NCBI GenBank assembly: GCA_902539295.1
Contig: CACBIM010000005.1
Span: 54,695 to 118,694, forward strand
From: an uncultured SAR116 cluster alpha proteobacterium
Lineage (GTDB): Bacteria > Pseudomonadota > Alphaproteobacteria > Puniceispirillales > GCA-002684695
Direction of reading: 5' to 3'
DNA length: 64,000 nucleotides
Every line of letters starts with the position of its first letter. The stretch's first letter is position 1. Below, in pieces: positions 9,391 through 18,709 of this stretch. The notes under the pieces were generated by a model. The model did not search any database. It was not told the origin of the DNA and saw only the letters and a list, made by a program, of their open reading frames with translations. The translations under genes and the position numbers were made by a program.

Positions 9391-10203
9391 TCATATATAT
9401 AAACCTGCTTTATAAATTCTCTTTTTGCAATTTTCAGGAATTTTGTTATTAGGAATAAGTTTTCTTCTTAGTGAATAATTCATTACTAAAGCTAACTGAA
9501 ATAAGAACTTTTTTAATCTCAATAAAATACCTGGACGTTGAGAAAAAATTTTTGCATTTGTAGTAAATTTTGATCCTATAATTCTAATGTCTTTACATGC
9601 CCTTTTTTGTTCCAAATAATCAAAACAATCTTCAAGCTTATTAGGATAAATAGAATCAGGTAAAGCTAAATTAATTTGATTTACTAGTATTAAATTTGCA
9701 CCTCTTACATCTAGTAATTTATAACCATTTTTAGTTGCAAAATTTACAACAGCTAAAGCAGAGTGTCTAAATACAACACAATCTTTTGGGTCTTCATAAT
9801 CAACCCATACTGGAAACTGGTTATTAAACTCAATTACAACTATGTGTGTTGAAGAATGATCAATTTTTTTAAAAATTTCAAGGTCATTTGAGTCTATGTC
9901 AATTGATAAAATTCCTATTTTTTTTGGAAAATTATATTTTTTTATAATTTTATTTAATGAATTTTTTACTGAAACAAAATCATTTATGACAGTGCAATTT
10001 TGATTAGAATTTTTTTCCAATTGTTCATAAAGATTTGGATTAGGTTCAATTAATAATGATCTAAATCCTTTTTTGTTCCAAAAATAATAGGTATTTGAAT
10101 TTGTAATTCCATCATAAGCACCAAATTCAATACATGTTTTTGGTAAGCCATAATCCTCATATATTTTCTTTAAAATTCTAACTTCATCAAACTGTCCATA
10201 CAT
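9391..10203 (-). CDS. FkbM-like methyltransferase-fold protein
   Basis: A 270-residue protein with CIEFGAYDGITNSNT near residue 24 (SAM motif I), LIEPNPNLYEQL near residue 51 and LSIDIDSNDLEIF near residue 105, which corresponds to the FkbM 'DVEG' strand with the glycine replaced. The C-terminal 60 residues are basic and poorly conserved, with a tail typical of polysaccharide-locus proteins. It lies 18 bp downstream of the FkbM gene at 10222-10941 and is probably co-transcribed with it. Methylation of a sugar hydroxyl is the likely role. The departures in the third motif mean a non-classical substrate is possible. Confidence 0.7.
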   Translation of the reverse strand: MYGQFDEVRILKKIYEDYGLPKTCIEFGAYDGITNSNTYYFWNKKGFRSLLIEPNPNLYEQLEKNSNQNCTVINDFVSVKNSLNKIIKKYNFPKKIGILSIDIDSNDLEIFKKIDHSSTHIVVIEFNNQFPVWVDYEDPKDCVVFRHSALAVVNFATKNGYKLLDVRGANLILVNQINLALPDSIYPNKLEDCFDYLEQKRACKDIRIIGSKFTTNAKIFSQRPGILLRLKKFLFQLALVMNYSLRRKLIPNNKIPENCKKRIYKAGLYI

Positions 10204-10221
10204 GAAATGCCTATCTATGAT

Positions 10222-10941
10222 TTAATATTTTATATAATTTGAAAAATAATAATCTTTTAATTTTTTTATAAAAGAATAACCTAAATTTTCCATCAAACTA
10301 TTAAATTCTTGAAATTTTTTATTGTTTGTAATTTCAACTTGTATAAAACAATTATTCTTTTTTAGAACGTTTTGTGAGCCAAAAATCACCTCTTTTTCAT
10401 GACCTTCCACGTCTATTTTCATAAAACAATTTTTTCCATTTTCAGTAAAAATTTTATCTAAAGTTTTAACTGGAATATTATAATCACCATTTTTGTTTAT
10501 TCTTTTAGCTCCTCTATTAGCTTCATTTAGAATACCAAATGGGACTTTTGCACTTTTACTTGACAAGCCAAAATCATAAACTTTTATTTTTTTTTCAAAT
10601 TTATTTAAAAAAAGATTACCATATAATTGGAATCTATTTTCATCATCAGGTTCAAAAGCAAAAATCTTTAAATAAGAAAAATTTTTTTTTAAAATTATAG
10701 AATATAATCCACCATGAGCTCCTATATCAAAAAAATATTCTGGTTTATGTACATTAATATTATTTATAAAGTAATTTATCTGTTCATCTTCAAAAAGCTT
10801 GTAAGCCATTTTTTTATCTACTGTGTTTGACCAATCTATTAACCATTTGCAGTCATAAACTTTTTCAACAGAAAAGCCATTACCTAATAAAATATTCTTT
10901 CTTTTTGCAAAACTAGATAATAATTTTTTAACTACTTTCAC
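10222..10941 (-). CDS. FkbM-family methyltransferase
   Basis: A 239-residue FkbM protein with all the usual landmarks: FFDIGAHGGLYSIIL near residue 70, IFAFEPDDENRFQL near residue 93 and FMKIDVEGHEKEVIFG near residue 178. The start is GTG. It sits between a GT4 gene (13 bp upstream in its own direction) and a second FkbM-like gene (18 bp downstream), forming a minus-strand run with the GT2 gene at 12021. It probably O-methylates a sugar in the polymer or at the chain end. No signal peptide or membrane segment is visible, so it is cytoplasmic. Confidence 0.85.
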   Translation of the reverse strand: MKVVKKLLSSFAKRKNILLGNGFSVEKVYDCKWLIDWSNTVDKKMAYKLFEDEQINYFINNINVHKPEYFFDIGAHGGLYSIILKKNFSYLKIFAFEPDDENRFQLYGNLFLNKFEKKIKVYDFGLSSKSAKVPFGILNEANRGAKRINKNGDYNIPVKTLDKIFTENGKNCFMKIDVEGHEKEVIFGSQNVLKKNNCFIQVEITNNKKFQEFNSLMENLGYSFIKKLKDYYFSNYIKY

Positions 10942-10954
10942 ATTTGCACCCTAA

Positions 10955-12019
10955 TTACTTTATAATGAAATCAATCAGTTGATTAGTAACAATATTACTG
11001 TTTAACTCTTCTTGAAATCTTTTAAAAGCGCTACTTCCATAATCTTTTCTCTTATTTGAATTATTTATAGACTCAATAATTGTATTAATAAGATTTTCTT
11101 TATTACAAGCGTCAACACACCAACCAGTTTTATTATTTATAACTGCTTCAGAAGCCCCCCCAGTATTACCTGCGATAGATGGCACACCATATTTAGCTGC
11201 TTCAATGTAAGAAAGTCCAAATCCTTCAATTGAATTATTATCTTGAAATGTAGGCATTAGAAAAATGTCAGATTTCTTTAAACTTTTTTCTATATCTGTA
11301 TATTTATCCATCCTTCCATGAAATCTGATATTCTTTTCAAGATTTAACTTCGAAGTCTCATTTATAAGAGTTTTTAGATAAGGACCATCCCCAATAATAT
11401 CCCATTTAAAATCATAACCTTCATTCAAAACAACTTTTAAAGATTTTAAGCTCTGAAACAAACCTTTTCTTTTTTCAATTCTGCAAACAGAAATGAAATT
11501 TATTCTTTCATTATTTTTTTTAGGCTTATATATATTTTTTATTTTTTTTATATGATAGGTAGGATATATAACTTTAGCATTCAGATTTGAAATATCCCAT
11601 GATTTTTTGATTAAATTTAGAGTGTAATTTGAAGACGCAATTAAAAATTTTGATTTTGCAAGACTTTTAGATATTCGATATTTATTTTTTTTATCATTTA
11701 AGTACTCTTGTCCATGTGCAAAAACTACAATATTTTTATATTTTTTGGGAACAGCTTTTACAGATTTCCATGTATCACAAAAAACTAAATGATTTTTATC
11801 ATTTAAAAATGTTAAATACATTTTTTTAGCGATTGGGCGCAACAATTTTGGAAAATACAAGTTAGTTATTTTAAACTTGTTATTTCCTGGGTAATAGTGA
11901 TCTGGAATAACATGGACATCATGACCTAAATCAGAAAAATTATTTGCCAATGAGTACATAACATTTTGTATGCCACCTATCCTAGGTGGAAAATTTTGTG
12001 TAATAATTTTTATTTTCAA
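10955..12019 (-). CDS. GT4-family glycosyltransferase
   Basis: A 354-residue GT-B enzyme. It opens with IKIITQNFPPRIGGIQNVMYSLA, the glycine-rich acceptor loop of family 4. The donor domain carries ISVCRIEKRKGLFQSL near residue 178, GDGPYL near residue 212 and IEGFGLSYIEAAKYGVPSIAGNTGGASEAV near residue 264. The start is TTG, and the upstream GT2 gene ends one base before it (TAAATTG), so the two are translationally adjacent. It resembles mannosyl- or glucosyltransferases of lipopolysaccharide and capsule loci; the donor sugar is unknown. Confidence 0.88.
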   Translation of the reverse strand: MKIKIITQNFPPRIGGIQNVMYSLANNFSDLGHDVHVIPDHYYPGNNKFKITNLYFPKLLRPIAKKMYLTFLNDKNHLVFCDTWKSVKAVPKKYKNIVVFAHGQEYLNDKKNKYRISKSLAKSKFLIASSNYTLNLIKKSWDISNLNAKVIYPTYHIKKIKNIYKPKKNNERINFISVCRIEKRKGLFQSLKSLKVVLNEGYDFKWDIIGDGPYLKTLINETSKLNLEKNIRFHGRMDKYTDIEKSLKKSDIFLMPTFQDNNSIEGFGLSYIEAAKYGVPSIAGNTGGASEAVINNKTGWCVDACNKENLINTIIESINNSNKRKDYGSSAFKRFQEELNSNIVTNQLIDFIIK

Positions 12020-12020
12020 T

Positions 12021-12800
12021 TTATTTATTTTGTTTATTTTTCATTATATGTTCAAATTGTTTAATGTCTTTGAGCCATCTTCCAAAAGCTGAAGATAATG
12101 ACAATGCAAAACCATAAGTGCCTGCACGAAACATTCCCCGCAAAATAAACTTATGAAAAAAATAAACTGGAAAACCAAACCAAATTCTAATGAAAATTTC
12201 AGCAAAAGATTTTTTAATGGGCTGATTTGCAAGCATTGTACTGTATTTATTAAGTTTATCTAAATGCATATGTATGCCAGTAAAAGATGGGTGCAACAAA
12301 CCATTTTTGAGTTTTTTTACTACAAGTTTTTCATACTTAAACTGATCCCAAGCTTTGTGTGCCGGTATTCTAATTCTCTTCTTATTGTAAAGTTTTACAC
12401 GATGAGCTTTTGCAAAATTGTACCAAGGTTTTCCAAATGGAGGTACTGTAATTATTGGAGTTAAAAATCCGTCTAGCTTGGGTGCACCATTTCTAAAATA
12501 TGTTTTAATTTCATTTGCCATTTCATCAGAAACTAATTCATCTGCATCAATGTCTAAAACCCAATCATTTTTAGATTTATCTTCACCTACCCTTTTTTGA
12601 AAGCCATTACCAAGCCATGGTTGCTCATGTACTATAGCCCCTAGCGATAATGAAATACTTTTAGTTCTATCAATAGATAGACTATCTATGATTACAACTT
12701 CACTACATATTTTTTTTGCTGAAGAAATGACTTCACCAATCAAACGTTCTTCATTTAAAGTTCTTATATAACAAGAAATAGGTAATTCAGAAAAAGTCAT
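12021..12800 (-). CDS. GT2-family glycosyltransferase (LPS-core WaaE/KdtX-like)
   Basis: A 259-residue family 2 glycosyltransferase with the arrangement of WaaE/KdtX-type core enzymes: ISCYIRTLNEERLIGEVISSA at the N-terminus, VVIIDSLSIDRT near residue 35 and the metal-binding WVLDIDADE near residue 81. A conserved histidine-rich patch (HAKAW-like KAHRVKLYN and LLHPSFTGIHMHLD) follows, and the C-terminus is basic and hydrophobic for peripheral membrane attachment. It starts the minus-strand glycan block; the MFS gene at 12819 lies upstream with an 18-bp gap. WaaE-type enzymes often add glucose to a heptose in the core, but that is not provable here. Confidence 0.84.
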   Translation of the reverse strand: MTFSELPISCYIRTLNEERLIGEVISSAKKICSEVVIIDSLSIDRTKSISLSLGAIVHEQPWLGNGFQKRVGEDKSKNDWVLDIDADELVSDEMANEIKTYFRNGAPKLDGFLTPIITVPPFGKPWYNFAKAHRVKLYNKKRIRIPAHKAWDQFKYEKLVVKKLKNGLLHPSFTGIHMHLDKLNKYSTMLANQPIKKSFAEIFIRIWFGFPVYFFHKFILRGMFRAGTYGFALSLSSAFGRWLKDIKQFEHIMKNKQNK

Positions 12801-12818
12801 AATTATAAATAATTAACT

Positions 12819-14084
12819 TTAATTTTCATTAAATTTTTGTGGGCCTTTTGAGCCCAATACTATAATACCGGCAATAAAGAATACTAGAACAATTAACATT
12901 CCTGCCCGTTCTACGCCAGTAAACATTACAAGCCAACCATAGATTGCTGGTCCTATAAAAGATGTAGATTTTCCGGCAAACATATAAAAGCCAAAAATTT
13001 GTGCTCTATGTTCTGTAGGAGCATATCTTGCAACTAAAGATCTGCTTGAAGATTGAACTGGTCCAATAAATATACCAACTAGTAAAGCAAAAACCCAAAA
13101 CCAAATTTCAGTTGGGGCAAGTAAGATACCTGATCCAAGCAACAATAAACAAAAAAGAGATAATCTTACAGTTTTAAATGCACCTATTCTGTCTTCTATA
13201 ATGCCACCAGCAATGGCTCCAATTCCACAAAAAATATTTACAGCTATCGCAAACATAATTACTTTATCTTGAGGAAAATCAAATACTTTGGCAGCATAAA
13301 TCCCTGCAAAAGCAAAAACAACAGTTAAACCGTCAGTATATAACATTCTTGCAATCATAAACCTCAACAAACCAGGGATACTTAATATAATATTAAAACC
13401 ATTAATTAATCTTTTAACTGGGCTTATTTTTTGAATATTGGTTTTCTTTTCAGATATAAAAATAAATGCAGGGATACTAAAAACAAAAAGCCAGACGGCT
13501 GCTAATATCATTGTTGCTCTTACTGGACCCGCATTATCCCAAGTTAGTCCAAAAGGAGGCTCTTTAGCTTGAATAAAAATAAAAAGTGCCAACAAAAGAC
13601 ATGCAATAGCGCCAAAATATCCAAATCCCCAAGAAATTCCAGAGACAAAACCCATTTGATTTGGTTTAGCTACAGAGGATAAAAGAGAATTATAAAATAC
13701 AAATGTTATTTCCATTGCAAAAATTGAGATGAATGAAATTATTAAGGCTTGCATCATAAATGAATTTTCTGGAAAAATATTCCATAAAAAACATGTGCTC
13801 ACACCACCAATTAAAGTAAAAATAAAAAGCATCAATTTTCTAACTGATCTAGCATCAGCAAAGCCACCGAGAAAAGGAGCAATAAATGCCACTGATAATG
13901 AAGCTAGAGCAGTCATATAGCCCCAGTAAGATGTTCCATTTTCAGGAGCTATTTGAGTTGTAAAATAAACTGCAAAGATAAAAGTAGCATGAAGTGTCGG
14001 CACTGGAGAGCTTGCCCAGTCATAAAAAGCGTAACCCAAAACACCCTTCCAATTATACTTGCCTTTAGAATTATTATCTGTCAT
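12819..14084 (-). CDS. MFS transporter, UMF1 (Atg22-like) family
   Basis: A 421-residue polytopic protein with about 12 predicted membrane helices. The N-terminus GYAFYDWASSPVPTLHATFIFAVYFT is the hallmark of the UMF1/Atg22-like branch of the major facilitator superfamily, and SSRSLVARYAPTEHRAQIFGFY near residue 345 is the second family signature. Bacterial UMF1 proteins are poorly characterised; the eukaryotic relative Atg22 exports amino acids from the vacuole. The gene lies between the glycan block and malate synthase, 61 bp from the latter, with no obvious functional link to either. The direction of transport is unknown. Confidence 0.85.
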   Translation of the reverse strand: MTDNNSKGKYNWKGVLGYAFYDWASSPVPTLHATFIFAVYFTTQIAPENGTSYWGYMTALASLSVAFIAPFLGGFADARSVRKLMLFIFTLIGGVSTCFLWNIFPENSFMMQALIISFISIFAMEITFVFYNSLLSSVAKPNQMGFVSGISWGFGYFGAIACLLLALFIFIQAKEPPFGLTWDNAGPVRATMILAAVWLFVFSIPAFIFISEKKTNIQKISPVKRLINGFNIILSIPGLLRFMIARMLYTDGLTVVFAFAGIYAAKVFDFPQDKVIMFAIAVNIFCGIGAIAGGIIEDRIGAFKTVRLSLFCLLLLGSGILLAPTEIWFWVFALLVGIFIGPVQSSSRSLVARYAPTEHRAQIFGFYMFAGKSTSFIGPAIYGWLVMFTGVERAGMLIVLVFFIAGIIVLGSKGPQKFNEN

Positions 14085-14145
14085 TTAAATTTACAATATT
14101 TAAATTTTTGATTTAACTTTAATACAATTTTTATAAAAAGCTAAT

Positions 14146-16311
14146 TTATTTCACACAGTTCTTAAACTCCAAGCGACCTTTATGAAGAATAGGTTCAGTA
14201 TATCCAGATGGTTGTTCTTTTCCTAGTAAAACTAAATTAACAGCTGTCTGAAATGCAATTGATTCATCTAAATCTTTAGACATAGGAATATAATCTGGAT
14301 CATCCGCATTTTGTTTGTCAACAACGGCAGACATTTTTTTGAAAGTATTAAGGACTTGAGACTTATTACATATGCCGTGGTGCAACCAATTTGCAATATG
14401 CTGTGAAGAAATTCTTAAGGTTGCTCTATCCTCCATAAGTCCTATATTATTGATATCTAATACTTTCGAACAACCAATACCATTATTAACCCATTTTACT
14501 ACGTACCCAAGAATACCTTGAATGTTATTTTCAAGTTCATTGTTAATTTCATCTTCTGTCCAGTTTGGATTATCAATAATTGGTATATCTATTAAATCAT
14601 CAACTGAAACATTTTTTTTACCAGTATTCTGTTTTTGTAGGCTCATAATATCAACTTTATGGTAATGTAAAGCATGTAGAGTGGCCGCTGTAGGCGAAGG
14701 AACCCAAGCAGTATTTGCACCAGATTGACAATGGGAAATTTTCTCTTCCATCATTTTTGACATCATATCAGGCATCGCCCACATGCCTTTTCCAATTTGA
14801 GCCAATCCTGAAAATCCACATTTTAAACCAATTTCAACATTCCACCTTTCATATGCTTGTATCCAATTTACATTTTTCATTTCAGTTTTTTTTATCATTG
14901 TACCTGCATCCATAGAGGTATGAATTTCATCTCCAGTTCTATCAAGAAAGCCTGTATTGATAAAGAAAACTCTATTTTTTGCGGCTCTAATACATTCTTT
15001 TAAGTTAAGTGTTGTTCTTCTTTCCTCATCCATTATTCCGATTTTAATTGTATTTTCTGGAAGTTTTAGAAGTTTTTCAATTATTGAAAACGTATCAACA
15101 GAAAACTTTACTTCCTCAGGGCCGTGCATTTTTGGTTTTACAATGTAAAGCGATTTAAATTTAGAGTTTTCAGAATTATCAATAGTTTTTAAAAAACATA
15201 ATGCAGTAAGTAAAGTATCAATTATTCCCTCGCCAATTTCATTTTTATTTTGATCTATTATTGAAGAAGAAGTCATCAGATGGCCAACATTTCTAATTAA
15301 AAGAAGTGATAAACCTTTCATATTATCAGCTTCCCCATTAGGCTTCTTGTAACTTATATCTTTAGACAGTTTCCTTATAAAAGAAACATTATTCTTTTTA
15401 ACCTCAGCTTGAATAGTGCCATTTAATAGCCTTATCCAATTTCTAAAAGTTGCAATTTTATCATTGGTGTCTACAGAGACAATAGAATCTTCACAGTCCA
15501 TAATTACTGATAGCGCCGCCTCTATAACTATATCTTTAAGATGAAAGCTATCAATTTTTCCTATTGGATGCTTTTTATCTAGTTGAAGACGAACACGAAG
15601 ACTATTTTTTTCAAGAATAATTTCGTCAGGGTTTAACTCAAATCCAATATAACCACAAAACTGACTAGGATTTAGCAATTTCTTTAAATTAGAGTTTTTG
15701 TCACTGAAAATTAATTCATTATTAATAATTTGAATTTTTGTTACTTCTTCATAAGAACAACTATCTATTGGAAAGAAAGTATTTAGGTGAGCTTTCGCAA
15801 GCTTTATTACTTCTCTTCCTCGGCTTTCATTATAATTTTTAGTAATTTTAAATTTGTTTTTATTTGGAATTATATCAGTTCCATATATTGCATCATATAA
15901 ACTACCCCACCTACTGTTTGCAGCATTAATTGCGTATCTTGTATTAGATAGTGGAACTACTAATTGTGGGCTAGGGATGGATGAGATTTCTGGATCAATA
16001 TTATTAGTATTAATTTTAAAATCTTTTTTTTCTTCAACTATGTAGCCTATCTCAAATAGAAATTTTTTATAATCATTTTTATTAAAAAACTTACCTTTGT
16101 TCTTTTTATGCCAATTTGTGATTTTGTTTTGCAAGAATGCTCTTTTTTCAATTAAATTTATTCTCCTATTTTCTAATTCTGAAATTATGTCGCTTAACTT
16201 TTTCCAAAAGATTTCATCTAATTTAATTTTTTCACTTTTAAGTTCTTTACAAATAAAATCATGTAAAGATTTATCTATATTGTGATTATGAAACTTTATA
16301 TATTCTTGCAT
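14146..16311 (-). CDS. glcB: Malate synthase G
   Basis: A 721-residue protein, close to the 723 residues of E. coli malate synthase G. It condenses glyoxylate with acetyl-CoA to malate in the glyoxylate shunt. Recognisable blocks include NAANSRWGSLYDAIYGTD near residue 130, IMDCEDSI near residue 260, MHGPEEV near residue 395, the glyoxylate/Mg site region (GIMDEERRTT and FINTGFLDRTGDEIHTSMDAG) and the catalytic aspartate block MEDRATLRISSQ near residue 625. Its partner isocitrate lyase is about 27 kb away at 42735, so the shunt genes are not in one operon. I saw no motif-level regulatory site in its short upstream region. Confidence 0.96.
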   Translation of the reverse strand: MQEYIKFHNHNIDKSLHDFICKELKSEKIKLDEIFWKKLSDIISELENRRINLIEKRAFLQNKITNWHKKNKGKFFNKNDYKKFLFEIGYIVEEKKDFKINTNNIDPEISSIPSPQLVVPLSNTRYAINAANSRWGSLYDAIYGTDIIPNKNKFKITKNYNESRGREVIKLAKAHLNTFFPIDSCSYEEVTKIQIINNELIFSDKNSNLKKLLNPSQFCGYIGFELNPDEIILEKNSLRVRLQLDKKHPIGKIDSFHLKDIVIEAALSVIMDCEDSIVSVDTNDKIATFRNWIRLLNGTIQAEVKKNNVSFIRKLSKDISYKKPNGEADNMKGLSLLLIRNVGHLMTSSSIIDQNKNEIGEGIIDTLLTALCFLKTIDNSENSKFKSLYIVKPKMHGPEEVKFSVDTFSIIEKLLKLPENTIKIGIMDEERRTTLNLKECIRAAKNRVFFINTGFLDRTGDEIHTSMDAGTMIKKTEMKNVNWIQAYERWNVEIGLKCGFSGLAQIGKGMWAMPDMMSKMMEEKISHCQSGANTAWVPSPTAATLHALHYHKVDIMSLQKQNTGKKNVSVDDLIDIPIIDNPNWTEDEINNELENNIQGILGYVVKWVNNGIGCSKVLDINNIGLMEDRATLRISSQHIANWLHHGICNKSQVLNTFKKMSAVVDKQNADDPDYIPMSKDLDESIAFQTAVNLVLLGKEQPSGYTEPILHKGRLEFKNCVK

Positions 16312-16384
16312 TTAGATTAACTTTTTGATGAAATTTAAAATATATTATTTATTATATTAATTTTGTCTATTTAATTGAGGTTTT

Positions 16385-17302
16385 ATGAATGAAAAAAATA
16401 TTCTTGTAGTTGGTATCTTTGTTGTAGATTTATCTTTTAAAGCAAAAAAATTACCTTCACCTGGTGAAACAATAATTGGTGAAAACTATATAATTGGTCC
16501 TGGAGGCAAGGGATCTAACCAAGCAGTAGCAATTTCTAGAGCTGGTGGAAAAGTATCATTAATTGCAAGGATAGGAGATGATCATTTTGCTGATATTGGA
16601 TTAAATCTTTACCAAAAAGAAAATGTTAATACTGAAGGTTTAATAATAGCAAAAGGCGAAAACACGGGTTCAGCGGCAATCTCAGTAGATAAAAATGGTA
16701 TGAACTCAATTATAGTTGTTCCAGGTGCTGCGTCAGGTATTGATAAATCAGTGATTGAAGAAAAAATAGACATGTTTAATGATTCATCATTATTATTAAC
16801 CGGGTATGAAATACCGTTAGAAGTCACAAACCATTCCCTTAATTTAGCAAAGAAAAAAGGACTTAGGACTATCTTAAATCCTGCACCATATTTTGAAAAT
16901 GATAAAGAAGTATTCAAACTAGTGGATTACTTAACACCAAATGAACATGAAGCATCTTCTCTTACAAAAGTTTCTGTAAAAAATATAGATGACGCTAGAC
17001 TAGCTGGTCAAAAAATATGTGAGCTAGGTGTTGGAACATCAGTTATTACCTTGGGAGAAAAAGGAGTTTTATGTACCAGAGGTGTTGATGATCAAGACGG
17101 TCTTTATTTCCCGTCATTTAAAATAAAGGATGAAGTTATTGATACAGTTGGAGCAGGGGATGTATTTAATGGTGCTTTCGCAACAGGAATTTCAGAAGGT
17201 ATGAGCTTGGAGTATGCTTTGGAGTTTGCAAATAAAGCTGCTTCATTATCAGTTAGAAAAGCTGGAGCAGCATTATCTGCACCTTATAGAAATCAATTTT
17301 AA
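16385..17302 (+). CDS. rbsK: PfkB-family sugar kinase, ribokinase-like
   Basis: A 305-residue PfkB-fold kinase. The substrate-binding GPGGKGSNQAVAISRAGG near residue 38 and the C-terminal DTVGAGDVFNGAF near residue 255, whose aspartate is the catalytic base, match ribokinase closely. It phosphorylates a sugar, probably ribose, at the expense of ATP in the cytoplasm. It is a single gene divergent from malate synthase, with a GAGG Shine-Dalgarno six bases before ATG. No ribose transporter or RbsD lies nearby, so the substrate could be another furanose such as deoxyribose. Confidence 0.88.
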   Translation: MNEKNILVVGIFVVDLSFKAKKLPSPGETIIGENYIIGPGGKGSNQAVAISRAGGKVSLIARIGDDHFADIGLNLYQKENVNTEGLIIAKGENTGSAAISVDKNGMNSIIVVPGAASGIDKSVIEEKIDMFNDSSLLLTGYEIPLEVTNHSLNLAKKKGLRTILNPAPYFENDKEVFKLVDYLTPNEHEASSLTKVSVKNIDDARLAGQKICELGVGTSVITLGEKGVLCTRGVDDQDGLYFPSFKIKDEVIDTVGAGDVFNGAFATGISEGMSLEYALEFANKAASLSVRKAGAALSAPYRNQF

Positions 17303-17317
17303 AAATAAATAATTTTT

Positions 17318-18706
17318 CTAAAAATAATCATGAATGTTTTTATCAAAACCAGCTTTGTTTAGGAAAAAATTAATTTCATTGATAAGAGTTTCTAAATTTT
17401 GACTAGATGTACTTTCTGCGCGAATGATGAGTGCAGCTTGTGTATTTGAAGCCCTTAGAAGCCACCAACCCTGTTCGTTTGTGACCCTTAAACCATCTAT
17501 TAATAATAATTTAGATGAATCATAACATGAAGAAGCAATTTTTTTTACTGTTTCTACAATTTTAAATTTATTTTTTTCTTCACATTCAATTCTGATTTCA
17601 GGGCTAGAAAAAGATATTGGAAGCGTTTTCAAAAAAGATGACAAACCTCCTTTATTTGATTTGATTTCTTGTAAACATCTTAGAGCTGAATAAATAGCAT
17701 CATCAAACCCAAACCAATTATCATTGAAAAAAATATGTCCACTCATTTCACCTGCTAATGGTGCATTTATTTCTTTAATTTTTGCTTTAATTAAGCTATG
17801 ACCAGTTTTCCATATTACTGCCTTACCATTTTGATCTTTTATTGAATTAACTGCTAAGTTACTTGATTTAACATCCAGTACAATAGGTTGATTTGGATTT
17901 TTTTTTAAAATACTACCAGATAAAAAAGCTGTAATTAAATCACCTGGGACTAAAAATTTATCTTTTGATAAAATGCCAATTCTATCGCCATCTCCATCAA
18001 ATGAAATTCCTAAGTCTGCTTTTTCAATCATCATTTTTTCTTTAAGCGCAGTAAGATTTTTTTCTACTGAAGGATCAGGGTGATGATTTGGGAAATTACC
18101 ATCTATTTCTTCAAATAAAACTTTATGAATACCTGGAAGATTTTTAACAATATTACTTATAATTTCACCTGTTGCTCCATTTCCACAGTCCCAAATTACT
18201 TTTATATCTGGAAAAGGACCTGATCTTTCTAGCAGGCATTTTTCATATTTTTTTTTTACATTCTTTTTTGTTAAAATTCCTTTACCTTCAATGAAATTAT
18301 TATTGAGTATGTACTTGTAAAGTTTTTGGATGTTTTCTCCATAATAACTATTATTATTTAAAGTCATTTTAAATCCATTGTGATTTTTAGGGTTATGGCT
18401 TCCTGTTACCATTATCCCAGCATCACAATTAAGCAAAAAAGAAGCAAAATATAACATGGGTGTTGGGCCGCATCCAATATCAATAACATTGACCCCAGAT
18501 TTTTTAATCCCTTCAATCAAAGAATTAACTATGCTTAAGCTAGAAAGTCTTCCATCTCTGCAAACAACAATATTACTTAAATTTTTATTAAGAGAGCAAA
18601 ATCCCCTTCCAATTAAATAGGCAGTATCTTCAAAAAGGGATTCATTTATAATTCCCCTAATATCGTATTCTCTGAATATACTTTTTGATATTTTATTCTT
18701 AATCAT
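17318..18706 (-). CDS. Phosphomannomutase/phosphoglucomutase (AlgC/ManB type)
   Basis: A 462-residue alpha-D-phosphohexomutase. All four domains show their motifs: catalytic phosphoserine in VTGSHNPKNHNGFKM near residue 101, the metal loop DGDGDRIG near residue 238, the sugar-binding GEMSGHIFF near residue 318 and the phosphate-binding RASNTQAALIIRAES near residue 424. It interconverts hexose 6- and 1-phosphates, giving Glc-1-P for GalU and possibly Man-1-P. It is 3 bp downstream of galU and part of the run epimerase-galU-phosphomutase, which makes the UDP-glucose route the likely main role. Confidence 0.92.
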   Translation of the reverse strand: MIKNKISKSIFREYDIRGIINESLFEDTAYLIGRGFCSLNKNLSNIVVCRDGRLSSLSIVNSLIEGIKKSGVNVIDIGCGPTPMLYFASFLLNCDAGIMVTGSHNPKNHNGFKMTLNNNSYYGENIQKLYKYILNNNFIEGKGILTKKNVKKKYEKCLLERSGPFPDIKVIWDCGNGATGEIISNIVKNLPGIHKVLFEEIDGNFPNHHPDPSVEKNLTALKEKMMIEKADLGISFDGDGDRIGILSKDKFLVPGDLITAFLSGSILKKNPNQPIVLDVKSSNLAVNSIKDQNGKAVIWKTGHSLIKAKIKEINAPLAGEMSGHIFFNDNWFGFDDAIYSALRCLQEIKSNKGGLSSFLKTLPISFSSPEIRIECEEKNKFKIVETVKKIASSCYDSSKLLLIDGLRVTNEQGWWLLRASNTQAALIIRAESTSSQNLETLINEINFFLNKAGFDKNIHDYF

Positions 18707-18709
18707 GAA

